Source of the DNA: Streptomyces tirandamycinicus
GTDB lineage: Bacteria; Actinomycetota; Actinomycetes; Streptomycetales; Streptomycetaceae
Length of the DNA stretch: 64,000 nucleotides
Direction: 5' to 3'
NCBI RefSeq assembly: GCF_003097515.1
Contig: NZ_CP029188.1
Coordinates: 1,116,001 to 1,180,000, forward strand
Shown: piece after piece, positions 57,149 through 64,000 of the stretch
Numbering within the stretch: position 1 is the stretch's first letter
Layout of the letters: each line of letters opens with the position of its first letter
Position numbers and translations under genes: made by a program
The notes under the pieces: model-generated
Seen by the model: the letters and a program-made list of their open reading frames with translations, nothing else
What the model was told of the DNA's origin: nothing
Database searches by the model: none

Positions 57149-57436
57149 ATGAAGCCCATGAAGGTCGCCGCCGTCGTCGCGGGTTCGCTGGTCGCCGCGG
57201 GCGCCTCGGCCCCGGCTTTCGCCGCGTCCGAGCTCGCTCCGACCAGCCTGAACGGCGGGCTGGGCACCGTCGCGAGCGAGACCACGGGTGCCATGGAGCC
57301 CCTCGCGAACAGGACGCTGGACACGGAGCAGGACGGCTCGCTGCTGCACACGGTCCAGCACACGACCGACGAGCTGAACAAGAACAAGACGGCTGCCCCG
57401 CAGCAACTCCTCGGCGGCCTCCCGCTGGGCGCCTGA
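57149..57436 (+). CDS. Small secreted protein of unknown function
   Basis: A 95-residue precursor. The signal peptide MKVAAVVAGSLVAAGASAPA is cut at AFA-AS, leaving about 70 residues with no cysteine. The mature part has LAPTSLNGGLGTVASETTG and a helix DGSLLHTVQHTTDELNKNK, and ends QLLGGLPLGA. I recognise it as a type of small actinomycete exported protein, not by function. ATG at 57149 after GAAGGAGAG. It lies at the end of the chaplin locus on the same strand, so a role on the aerial surface is possible. Confidence 0.8.
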   Translation: MKPMKVAAVVAGSLVAAGASAPAFAASELAPTSLNGGLGTVASETTGAMEPLANRTLDTEQDGSLLHTVQHTTDELNKNKTAAPQQLLGGLPLGA

Positions 57437-57454
57437 GCGGCGTACCCGCACGTT

Positions 57455-57492
57455 CCCGCAGGCCCGGCGGTGGATTCCGCCGGGCCTGCGGG
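57455..57492 (+). terminator. Hairpin terminator
   Basis: CCCGCAGGCCCGGCGG and CCGCCGGGCCTGCGGG form a perfect 16-bp stem around TGGATT, 18 bases after the stop of the small secreted protein. Confidence 0.9.
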
Positions 57493-57687
57493 ACGTCCGA
57501 CCGCCCTGGCCGCACTCGCTGTCCCCGGCAGTACGGGCTGTCCCGGCCCCACCGGCCGCCCGCAAGGCCACCGGGCGCGGGGCGGGCCCGGCGCACGCCT
57601 GAGCGAGCGCGACCCCTTCGGGCTAATCCGCTGCCAGGCTCCCCCGCGCGTGTGACAAGGGCGCCCGGATGGTCCCGTTGAGTCGCT

Positions 57688-58203
57688 ATGGTCCCGGACG
57701 TGACCTCCACCCCCAGCGCGGTACGCGCCATCCGCCCCGCCCGACTGGGCACCCTCGTCGTCATCGCCTGGAGCGGCGAGCACCCCGACGACGAGCGCGA
57801 CATGCCCTTCCTGCTGGCCTATGCGCTCGGGGACGGCGAGGGCGGACCGGAAGGGGCCGAGACAGCAGCGCGGGAGCTGCTGGACGCCGTGGGCCTGCCG
57901 GTCGGGACGGAGTACGTGGACGCCGCGGAGTCCACCGGGTTCCCCGTCACCCTGCTGGTGGAGGCGGGCCAGGCCGTCCTGACGATGCCTCATCTCACCG
58001 CGCAGTGCACGGTGCCCCCGGAGTGGCTGGCCGCGGTCCGGGAGCGGGGCCAGGTGTACTTCATCTTCGCCACGCGGCCCTGGCCGGACGCCGCGCCCGG
58101 GGTCCCGGTCACCGAGGACCTGCTGCGGGAGTTCGTCGGCGACGAGGCGGTGCTGTCGACGGCGGCGCACTGCCTGCTGCCGGTCCGTCAGCTCCGCGGC
58201 TGA
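57688..58203 (+). CDS. DUF5949 family protein
   Basis: A 171-residue cytosolic protein that I recall as DUF5949, a streptomycete family of unknown function. Landmarks are LGTLVVIAWSGEHPDDERDM, FLLAYALGDGEGGPEG and CTVPPEWLAAVRERGQVYFI. The frame may begin at the ATG 57688 or at the GTG 57700 (TSTPS start). A hairpin follows at 58221. Confidence 0.82.
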   Translation: MVPDVTSTPSAVRAIRPARLGTLVVIAWSGEHPDDERDMPFLLAYALGDGEGGPEGAETAARELLDAVGLPVGTEYVDAAESTGFPVTLLVEAGQAVLTMPHLTAQCTVPPEWLAAVRERGQVYFIFATRPWPDAAPGVPVTEDLLREFVGDEAVLSTAAHCLLPVRQLRG

Positions 58204-58220
58204 GGGCACTCCGGGCAGCG

Positions 58221-58261
58221 AGAGGCCCGGCTGACGGCGGTACGACCGCCGGCCGGGCCTG
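58221..58261. terminator. Bidirectional hairpin terminator
   Basis: AGGCCCGGC-T-GACGGCGG pairs with CCGCC-GGCCGGGCCT around TACGA. It lies between the DUF5949 gene and the small minus-strand ORF and can serve both. Confidence 0.8.
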
Positions 58262-58277
58262 GTTCACGCCTTGCTGG

Positions 58278-58412
58278 TCAGAGCTGCCGGAAAGCGCTCG
58301 CCGGGCGGGAGGGCGCGTGGTGCGCGTCCGCCCGGGCAGTCCCGGCGAGCCTGCGTCGTATTCCGGTGCCCACGGCGGCGGCCGCCGCCGGGTGAGGAAG
58401 CGTCAGCTTCAC
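58278..58412 (-). CDS. Small ORF, 44 residues, with strong ribosome site
   Basis: A GTG at 58412 is preceded by AAAAGGAGG at the right distance, a nearly perfect Shine-Dalgarno site. The 44-residue product begins MKLTLPHPAAAAAVGTGIRR and is basic (several Arg, two His pairs) without a clear membrane helix. It ends just before a bidirectional terminator. Small size makes function unknowable from sequence. The ribosome site, the terminator and the GC bias support translation, but it could be a leader peptide. Confidence 0.55.
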   Translation of the reverse strand: MKLTLPHPAAAAAVGTGIRRRLAGTARADAHHAPSRPASAFRQL

Positions 58413-58562
58413 GGTGGCCTCCTTTTACAGGGGGTTGGGGACACTCGCGACGTTAGTCCGGATCTGACGATCCGTCGTGCCGAGCGGGGCGGCGATTACT
58501 GCGTGTGCGCATCGGCCCAGGTGACGGAGGGCCGGGGAATCCGCCGGTCGGCACCGTGCGGA

Positions 58563-58650
58563 GCCGGCCGGCATCAGTCGGCATCAGTCGGGGCCGGTCG
58601 GCATCAGTCGGGGCCGGCACCGGAAGGCACCGACCGGAGCCGGCCGGCGC
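58563..58650 (+). repeat. GGCCGGTCGGCATCAGTCGG repeat
   Basis: Two perfect copies of GGCCGGTCGGCATCAGTCGG with a partial third (GCCGGCATCAGTC) precede the VKOR gene, followed by GGAGCCGGCCGG-type fragments. Confidence 0.85.
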
Positions 58651-58702
58651 CGTACGGAACCCGATGGAGCCGGCCTACCGCCGGAGAGGAGTCAGGAGAG
58701 AC

Positions 58703-59344
58703 ATGGGGACACGAGCCAAGACGCGCGTCCCGCGCCCGGTGACGGCGTCGCACGCCGCTCCGGCGGCCGAGGTGGGCGCGAGCCGCGGCTTCGCCCTGAT
58801 GCTCGTGCTCACGGGCGCGGCGGGACTGCTCGCCTCCTGGGTGATCACGCTCGACAAGTTCCGGCTGCTGGAGGATCCGGGCTTCACGCCGGGGTGCAGC
58901 CTCAACCCCGTGGTGTCGTGCGGCAGCATCATGAAGAGCGAGCAGGCGGCCGTCTTCGGCTTCCCGAACCCGCTGCTCGGGCTCGTCTCGTACGCCGTGG
59001 TGGCCGCGGTCGGCGCCGGGTTGCTGGCGGGGGCCCGGTACCGGCGCTGGTTCTGGCTCGCGCTCAACGGGGGAGCCCTCTTCGGCGTCGCCTTCTGCGG
59101 CTGGCTGCAGTTCCAGTCGCTGTACCGGATCGGCGCCCTCTGCCTGTGGTGCTGTCTCGCGTGGGTCGCCACGATCGTCCTGTTCTGCCGGGTGACCCGG
59201 CACACCGTCGAGCACCGGATGCTCCCGGCGCCGGCCCGTCTGCGGGACGGCCTGCGGGAGTTCGGCTGGCTGCCGCCGATCGCGTGGACCGGGATCATCG
59301 GCATGCTCGTGCTCACTCGATGGTGGGACTTCTGGATCAGCTGA
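58703..59344 (+). CDS. Vitamin K epoxide reductase (VKOR) family protein
   Basis: A 213-residue membrane protein with five helices. The quinone-reducing CxxC is in GALCLWCCLAW. The loop cysteines are in GFTPGCSLNPVVSCGSIMKS, as in bacterial VKOR homologues, which reoxidise disulfide-forming thioredoxin-like proteins outside the membrane and pass electrons to menaquinone. ATG at 58703 after CAGGAGAG. No DsbA-like partner is adjacent. Confidence 0.93.
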   Translation: MGTRAKTRVPRPVTASHAAPAAEVGASRGFALMLVLTGAAGLLASWVITLDKFRLLEDPGFTPGCSLNPVVSCGSIMKSEQAAVFGFPNPLLGLVSYAVVAAVGAGLLAGARYRRWFWLALNGGALFGVAFCGWLQFQSLYRIGALCLWCCLAWVATIVLFCRVTRHTVEHRMLPAPARLRDGLREFGWLPPIAWTGIIGMLVLTRWWDFWIS

Positions 59345-59913
59345 GTCCCTCCCCGGCGCCGGTCCCCGTGATCGGCGGGGACCGGCTGGGCAGTGGCCGC
59401 GGAACGGGGCCCGGCCCGCGCACGAGACCGACGTGACCCGCCCCGCCCCGCCGGGGCGCTGGCGGCGCCCGGGACAGTTCCCGCGGCGTTGACATGCGTG
59501 CCGGGTGCACGCAGACTCGCGCCCAGTCGTGGACGAGCTCCGGTTCGTCCGGTGAACGGATCGCGTGCGGTCGACGCGGGCAGGAGGACCACGCCGACCG
59601 GGCCTCCCCCGGGAAGGAGACGGGCGGGCGGGTGCGCGGCTCTGCGGGTGTGCGGCGCGACGGACCCGGTCCGCGTCCCCCGCGGCGTCGCCGTCCTCCC
59701 TGCCCCGTACCGCCGGGGACCGGCCCTCCGGATCCCGCCCGCACGCCCCCTCACGGGCCGGACGGGGCGGCGACCCGGGCGCCGCCCGGCCCCGGGTCGC
59801 CGGGCAGCACGGCCGCCGGGTTCGCCCGTCGCCGGGACCGCCGCGTGGCCGCTCACGACGGGGAACGAGCGCACGACGGGGTAGGAGAGAAGACAGACAG
59901 GAGCTGAGCCGTC
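59345..59913. other. Long intergenic region upstream of thiolase
   Basis: 569 bases. All open frames in it are Arg/Pro-rich and lack ribosome sites. A TTGACA-N17-CAGACT promoter-like element is at 59489-59517. The thiolase ribosome site AGGAG is near 59898. The 5' leader would be about 400 bases long if that promoter is used. Confidence 0.5.
59489..59517 (+). promoter_or_regulatory. Possible vegetative promoter
   Basis: TTGACA at 59489 is an exact -35. CAGACT after 17 bases is only a partial -10. It points towards the thiolase gene. Confidence 0.35.
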
Positions 59914-61104
59914 ATGACCGACCGCCTCCGTGACGTCTACGTCGTGGACGCCGTCCGCACGCCCGTCGGCAAGTACGGCGGCGCCCTCGCCGGGGTACGG
60001 CCCGACGACCTGGCCGCCGGAGTGCTCGGCGCCCTCGTCTCCCGTACGCCCGCGCTCGACCCTGCGCGGATCGACGACGTCTTCTTCGGCGACGCCAACG
60101 GCGCAGGCGAGGACAACCGGGACGTGGCGCGGATGGCCGTGCTGCTCGCGGGGCTGCCGGTCACCGTGCCCGGCACCACGGTGAACCGGCTCTGCGGCTC
60201 CGGCATGGAGGCCGTCGTCCAGGCCGCCCGTGCCATCGCCGTCGGCGACGCCTCCGTCGCCGTCGCGGGCGGCGTCGAGTCGATGAGCCGGGCGCCGTGG
60301 GTGCTGCAGAAGCCCGAGCGCGGCTTTCCCGCCGCCCACCAGCAGTTGCACTCGACCACCCTGGGCTGGCGGATGGTCAATCCGCGGATGCCGCAGGAAT
60401 GGACGGTGGGCCTCGGCGAGGGCGCCGAGCTGCTGGCCGACCGGTACGGCATCGGCCGAGACGAGCAGGACGCGTTCGCCCTCGCCAGCCACCGCAACGC
60501 CGCCCGCGCCTGGGCCGGCGGGCTGTACGACGGCGAGGTGGTCCCCGTCGACGGAGTGGAGCCGACCCGGGACGAGTGCGTCCGCGACACCACCTCCACC
60601 GAGGCCCTGGCCGCGCTGAAGCCGGTCTTCCGCAAGGACGGCACCGTGACCGCGGGCAACTCCTCGCCGCTCAGCGACGGTGCCGCCGCGCTGCTGCTCG
60701 TGGACGAGGACGGCCTGCGCGCCACCGGCCGGGAGCCGCTCGCCCGTATCGGAGCCTCGGCCGTCACCGGCATCGAGCCGCAGTACTTCGGCGCGGGCCC
60801 GGTCGAGGCCGCCCGGCGGGCGCTGAAGAAGGCCGGCCGTGAGTTCGGCGAGCTGCACACGGTGGAACTCAACGAGGCGTTCGCCGCGCAGGCGCTGGCC
60901 TGTCTGCGCCAGTGGCCGGACCTCGACCCGGCCCGCGTCAACCCGCGGGGCGGAGCCATCGCCATCGGCCACCCGCTCGGTGCCTCCGGGGCCCGGATCA
61001 CCGGAGCCGTCGCCCACCAGCTCGCGGCCGCGGGCGCGGGCACGGGCCTGGCGACGCTGTGCATCGGCGTCGGGCAGGGGCTGGCGCTGGTTCTGGAGAG
61101 GTGA
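59914..61104 (+). CDS. Thiolase (acetyl-CoA acyltransferase / 3-oxoadipyl-CoA thiolase type)
   Basis: A 396-residue thiolase of normal length. The nucleophile is C94 in NRLCGSGMEAV, H353 is in GGAIAIGHPLGASG and the second Cys C383 is in CIGVGQG, so the active site is complete. The motif VRTPVGKYGG and GDANGAGEDNRDVARMA resemble PcaF-type beta-ketoadipyl-CoA thiolases, which cut 3-oxoadipyl-CoA to succinyl-CoA and acetyl-CoA. No aromatic-degradation gene is beside it, so a general beta-oxidation role is equally possible. ATG at 59914. Confidence 0.93.
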   Translation: MTDRLRDVYVVDAVRTPVGKYGGALAGVRPDDLAAGVLGALVSRTPALDPARIDDVFFGDANGAGEDNRDVARMAVLLAGLPVTVPGTTVNRLCGSGMEAVVQAARAIAVGDASVAVAGGVESMSRAPWVLQKPERGFPAAHQQLHSTTLGWRMVNPRMPQEWTVGLGEGAELLADRYGIGRDEQDAFALASHRNAARAWAGGLYDGEVVPVDGVEPTRDECVRDTTSTEALAALKPVFRKDGTVTAGNSSPLSDGAAALLLVDEDGLRATGREPLARIGASAVTGIEPQYFGAGPVEAARRALKKAGREFGELHTVELNEAFAAQALACLRQWPDLDPARVNPRGGAIAIGHPLGASGARITGAVAHQLAAAGAGTGLATLCIGVGQGLALVLER

Positions 61105-61375
61105 AGGGGAGGCGCACTGTGCGGCGACGCGGCGCCGGACCGGGGTGTCCGGCGCGCGTGGTCGCCGGACCGGGGCGTGTACGGGGCATGGGCGCGAACC
61201 AGTGAGTGCCCGGCGCGGGCGCACGCCCCCAGGGCGTGCCCGGCACCGGGGACGCGACCCGAAGCGTGTCCGGCGCGGACCGGGCCGGGCGGATCGACGG
61301 TGGCCGGTACCCGCACCGCCCCGGACCGCCCCCGCCGGGACCGCCCCGCCGGGACGGCCCGGGCGACCGCGGCCC

Positions 61376-62659
61376 CTACGGCCTCCGCGACACCAGGTGC
61401 AGCGTGAACCAGTCGCGGGCCAGAGCGGAGACCTCCTCCAGGGCTCCCGGCTCCTCGAAGAGGTGCGTCGCCCCCGGGACGACGACCAGCCGGCACTCGC
61501 AGCGCAACGCCGACTCCGCCTGGCGGTTGAGGTCGAGGACCGTCGTGTCACGGCCCCCGACGATCAGCAGTGTCGGGGCGCGCACTCCGGGCAGCCGGGA
61601 CCCGGCCAGATCGGGCCGGCCGCCGCGCGAGACGACGGCACCGACCTCCGGGCCGGCGCTCGACGCCGCCCAGAGCGCCGCCGCGGCGCCGGTGGACGCC
61701 CCGAAGTAGCCGAGGGGCCCGGCGGTTCGGGTCCGCAGCCAGCGGGTGGCCCCCGCGAGCCGGTCCGCCAGGACCTCGATGTCGAATACGTTCCGGCGGT
61801 CGGCGGCCTCCGGCCCGGTGAGCAGATCGAACAGCAGGGTGCCCAGACCGGCCGCGTTCAGGGCCGTCGCCACCGACCGGTTCCGCGGGCTGTGCCGGCT
61901 GCTCCCGGAGCCGTGGGCGAACATCACCACGGCGGCCGTGCCCTCCGGCAGGGCGAGTTCCCCGGCGAGCCGCACTCCGCCCGCCTCCACCTCGACGTCC
62001 TCGGACTTGACGGCTTCCGGCGGGTCGGCGGCCGACTGGGCGAGCAGCGCGACGACCTCCTCGTCCGGGGTCTGCGAGAAGTCCCGGTACCACTCCCCGA
62101 CCGCGGAGAACGCCCGCGGCGTCGACAGGCACACCACCTCGTCCGCCAGGGTCCGCAGCCAGGAGACCGCGTCCGGCGGCGCGACGGGGACGGCGAGCAC
62201 CACCCTGGCCGCACCCTGCGCCCGGACGACCTCGCAGGCCGCGGCGGCCGTGGCGCCGGTGGCGATCCCGTCGTCCACGACGACCACGGTCCGCCCCTCG
62301 ATGCCGACGCGCGGCCGGTCGGCACTGAACCGCTGTGCCTGCCTGGTGAGTTCGGCGGCCTCCGCGCGCTCCACCGAGGCGACGTCCTTCTCCGAGACAT
62401 GGCCCCGGCGGACGATGTCGTCGCTGATGACCCGTACCCCGCCCTCGCCGATGGCGCCGAACCCCAGCTCCCGGTGGTACGGCACGCCCAGCTTGCGTAC
62501 GACGATCACGTCCAGCGGCGCGCCCAGTGCCCGCGCCACCTGGTAGGCCACCGGCACCCCGCCTCGCGGCAGCCCGAGTACCACGGGATCGGCTCCCCGC
62601 AGATGCCCCAGGGCTCCGGCGAGGCGCTGCCCCGCGTCGACACGGTCGGTGAACAGCAC
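61376..62659 (-). CDS. Phosphoribosyltransferase fused to a dienelactone-type alpha/beta hydrolase
   Basis: A 427-residue two-domain protein. Residues 1-215 are a type I phosphoribosyltransferase with the PRPP loop VVVVDDGIATGATAAAA at 125-141 and LGLPRGGVPVAYQVA near the start. Residues 222-427 are an alpha/beta hydrolase of the dienelactone hydrolase type: VVMFAHGSGSS oxyanion loop, nucleophile S323 in YFGASTGAAAAL, the acid in IVGGRDTTV and His in GATHLFEEPG. Both sites look complete. GTG start. What joins the two activities is unknown. It lies about 80 bases downstream of the sulfite oxidase gene on the same strand. Confidence 0.9.
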   Translation of the reverse strand: MLFTDRVDAGQRLAGALGHLRGADPVVLGLPRGGVPVAYQVARALGAPLDVIVVRKLGVPYHRELGFGAIGEGGVRVISDDIVRRGHVSEKDVASVERAEAAELTRQAQRFSADRPRVGIEGRTVVVVDDGIATGATAAAACEVVRAQGAARVVLAVPVAPPDAVSWLRTLADEVVCLSTPRAFSAVGEWYRDFSQTPDEEVVALLAQSAADPPEAVKSEDVEVEAGGVRLAGELALPEGTAAVVMFAHGSGSSRHSPRNRSVATALNAAGLGTLLFDLLTGPEAADRRNVFDIEVLADRLAGATRWLRTRTAGPLGYFGASTGAAAALWAASSAGPEVGAVVSRGGRPDLAGSRLPGVRAPTLLIVGGRDTTVLDLNRQAESALRCECRLVVVPGATHLFEEPGALEEVSALARDWFTLHLVSRRP

Positions 62660-62739
62660 GGTGGCTCACCCCCAACAGGGGTTCTCCTTCGAACCAACCC
62701 CATGGGGGCTTCCTCCGCAAGTCGGGGCCGGGGCCCGGG

Positions 62740-63861
62740 TCACGCCCCGTCGGGCAGGCACACGACGGGGATCCGCTGGACCAGGTTGTTCCCGAATCCG
62801 CCCCGGTTCCACGGCTGGTCGAGGGGCTGGGTGCGGCCTTCGGCGTCGGTGGCCCGCGCGGCGAGGACGTGGCTGCCGGGGGTGGCCGTCCAGGCCGTGT
62901 GCCAGTGGCGCCAGGCCCAGGCGTCGCCCTCGGGCGCGTCGAGCGCCGCGTCGTGCCAGGTCCGCCCGTCGTCGGTGCTGACCTCCACCCGCGCGACCGG
63001 GGCGTGACCGGACCAGGCGCGGCCCTCCAGCCCGGTCCGGCCCGGGCGCAGCACCCGGGTGCGGGACATGAAGTCGGGGAAACCCGGCGGGATCATCAGG
63101 GCGCGGGGCTCGATGCGGGTGACCGGCTCGCCGGGGTCGTCCGCCGACCGGCGGTAGCGGTACGCGACCGCCTGCTGGAACCCGGTGAAGGGGGTGCCGG
63201 TCAGGCTGATGTCGCACAGCCACTTCACGTGGGCCATCCCGTACCAGCCGGGCACGACCAGCCGCACCGGGTGGCCGTGCTGCGGCGGCAGCGGCCCGCC
63301 GTTCATCGCGTAGGCGACCAGCACCTCCGGGTCGCCGCCCAGGGCCACGCCCAGCGGCAGGCTGCGGCGGTAGTCCTGCTCGACCCCGCGCTCGACCCCG
63401 TGGTCGGCGCCGGTGAACACCGCCTCGACGGCTCCGGGCCCCACTCCGGCCTCCCGCAGCAGCACGCGCAGCGGGACGCCGGTCCACTCCGCGGTGCCCA
63501 CCGCCTCCACCAGCCACGGCTGGCTCACCGGACGGGGCGTGAGCCGGGCCCGCCCGTTCCCGGCGCACTCCATCGTGACGCGGAGCGTGACGGGCGGGAA
63601 CGCTCTGAGGTCCGCCAGGTCCAGCCGCAGGGGCGTCCGCACCAGCCCGCCCACGGAGACCCGCCAGTCGGCGGCCTCGGCGGCGGGGATGTCGTAGTGG
63701 ACGAGGACGTAGTGCAGCCCGGGGGGCGTCAGCGCGTACCGGAGTGCCTCCAGCGGCATTCCGTGGTTGCGGGCGGCGAGGGCCAGCTCCTCGAGGCTGA
63801 TCCCCTCGCCGGGTCCGGCGAGGCGCCCGGGAACGCTGACGGCCGTGAGGTCCCGGTCCAT
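62740..63861 (-). CDS. Sulfite oxidase family molybdopterin enzyme
   Basis: A 373-residue cytosolic enzyme with a molybdopterin domain and a dimerisation domain but no heme domain. The molybdenum ligand is C99 in RVTMECAGNGRARL. Further landmarks are GTAEWTGVPLRVLL, GWYGMAHVKWLCDISL and the C-terminal Ig-like GHAPVARVEVSTDDGRTWHD. No Tat signal is seen. It probably oxidises sulfite or a related compound, or acts as a reductase. GGAGGC precedes the ATG at 63861. It may be first in an operon with the phosphoribosyltransferase-hydrolase fusion. Confidence 0.92.
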   Translation of the reverse strand: MDRDLTAVSVPGRLAGPGEGISLEELALAARNHGMPLEALRYALTPPGLHYVLVHYDIPAAEAADWRVSVGGLVRTPLRLDLADLRAFPPVTLRVTMECAGNGRARLTPRPVSQPWLVEAVGTAEWTGVPLRVLLREAGVGPGAVEAVFTGADHGVERGVEQDYRRSLPLGVALGGDPEVLVAYAMNGGPLPPQHGHPVRLVVPGWYGMAHVKWLCDISLTGTPFTGFQQAVAYRYRRSADDPGEPVTRIEPRALMIPPGFPDFMSRTRVLRPGRTGLEGRAWSGHAPVARVEVSTDDGRTWHDAALDAPEGDAWAWRHWHTAWTATPGSHVLAARATDAEGRTQPLDQPWNRGGFGNNLVQRIPVVCLPDGA

Positions 63862-64000
63862 GCCTCCATCGTGCGCCTGCCGCCGGCCGGCGGCAGCACC
63901 TGTGACAGGCTCCCGCGCGCCGGCGACGGCGGCTGCGGTCGGCTGCCTCCGGGCGGCGGCGGCAGCCGCGGCCGGCGGTAGGCGCTCAGGACCAGGAGGC

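Noticed and set aside
50533..57436. Horizontally acquired island
   Set aside because: Rodlins and chaplins are native to streptomycetes. No integrase, tRNA site, direct-repeat ends or composition shift is visible apart from short AT-richer promoter regions.
59337..59744. A 135-codon minus-strand frame upstream of the thiolase
   Set aside because: Arg/Pro-rich, no ribosome site and overlapping the end of the VKOR gene. No similarity recognised.
62680..62702. tRNA-like TTCGAACC sequence
   Set aside because: No cloverleaf stems or acceptor pairing surround it; it is part of a spacer hairpin.

Overview
The window is chromosomal DNA of a streptomycete. It is very GC-rich, with third codon positions almost all G or C and many GTG starts. 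It also carries genes found only in sporulating filamentous actinomycetes: three rodlins, three short chaplins and one sortase-anchored long chaplin. I see no tRNA or rRNA gene, no CRISPR array, no insertion sequence and no prophage. Nearly all genes look like ordinary core-region genes. The oddities are truncated genes, domain fusions, regulatory sites and an unusual number of short tandem repeats between genes.

Layout, left to right. 1-2977 (minus): a glycosyltransferase, a SAM methyltransferase and a barrel-type 'prenyltransferase-like' enzyme in one operon. 3032-7662: a KstR-like TetR regulator with a KstR-type operator, an aldehyde dehydrogenase/ferredoxin pair, a metallo-beta-lactamase-fold hydrolase and a thioesterase. 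7855-10098: a cobalamin riboswitch leading into two secreted, membrane-tethered proteins (an alpha/alpha-barrel protein and an SCO2322-family protein). It is followed by remnants of a potA-type ATPase gene and a 5'-truncated L,D-transpeptidase gene. 11448-17322: metG, a VWA protein with a repetitive acidic N-terminus, and a PhoX phosphatase behind a PHO box. 17333-26742: a repeat array, an amino-acid permease, an S4 RNA-binding protein, a FUSC membrane protein, a lipoprotein, a TetR/metallo-hydrolase divergent pair with twin operators, and small membrane proteins. 26876-37484: an FMN reductase, a DrrAB-type ABC exporter, a MerR-PP2C fusion, a large AAA ATPase, a Uma2 protein, and a cation/proton antiporter with a truncated regulatory subunit.

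37660-48349 is a cobalamin (corrin-ring) cluster of the aerobic type. cobL-cobM (plus) converge on cobK, cobIJ, cobH and cobG (minus), and cobN (plus) lies behind a second cobalamin riboswitch. Together these cover precorrin-2 to hydrogenobyrinic acid a,c-diamide cobaltochelation, except for cobF/cobB-type steps and the uroporphyrinogen methyltransferase, which are not here.

48607-57436 begins with a DM13 protein and an rRNA methyltransferase. It then becomes the aerial-surface locus: rodlin, small conserved gene, rodlin, rodlin (divergent), short chaplin, long chaplin, an embedded glycosyltransferase, two short chaplins and a small secreted protein. 57688-63861 holds a DUF5949 protein, a 44-residue small ORF, a VKOR-family protein, a thiolase, a phosphoribosyltransferase/hydrolase fusion and a sulfite-oxidase-type molybdoenzyme.

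The least explained parts are the riboswitch-controlled surface protein pair with its scarred downstream end, the MerR-PP2C fusion with its MerR-type promoter, and the exact-period minisatellites (14, 15, 8 and 9 nt) between genes. Gene identities rest on reading motifs and overall similarity. No database search was run.
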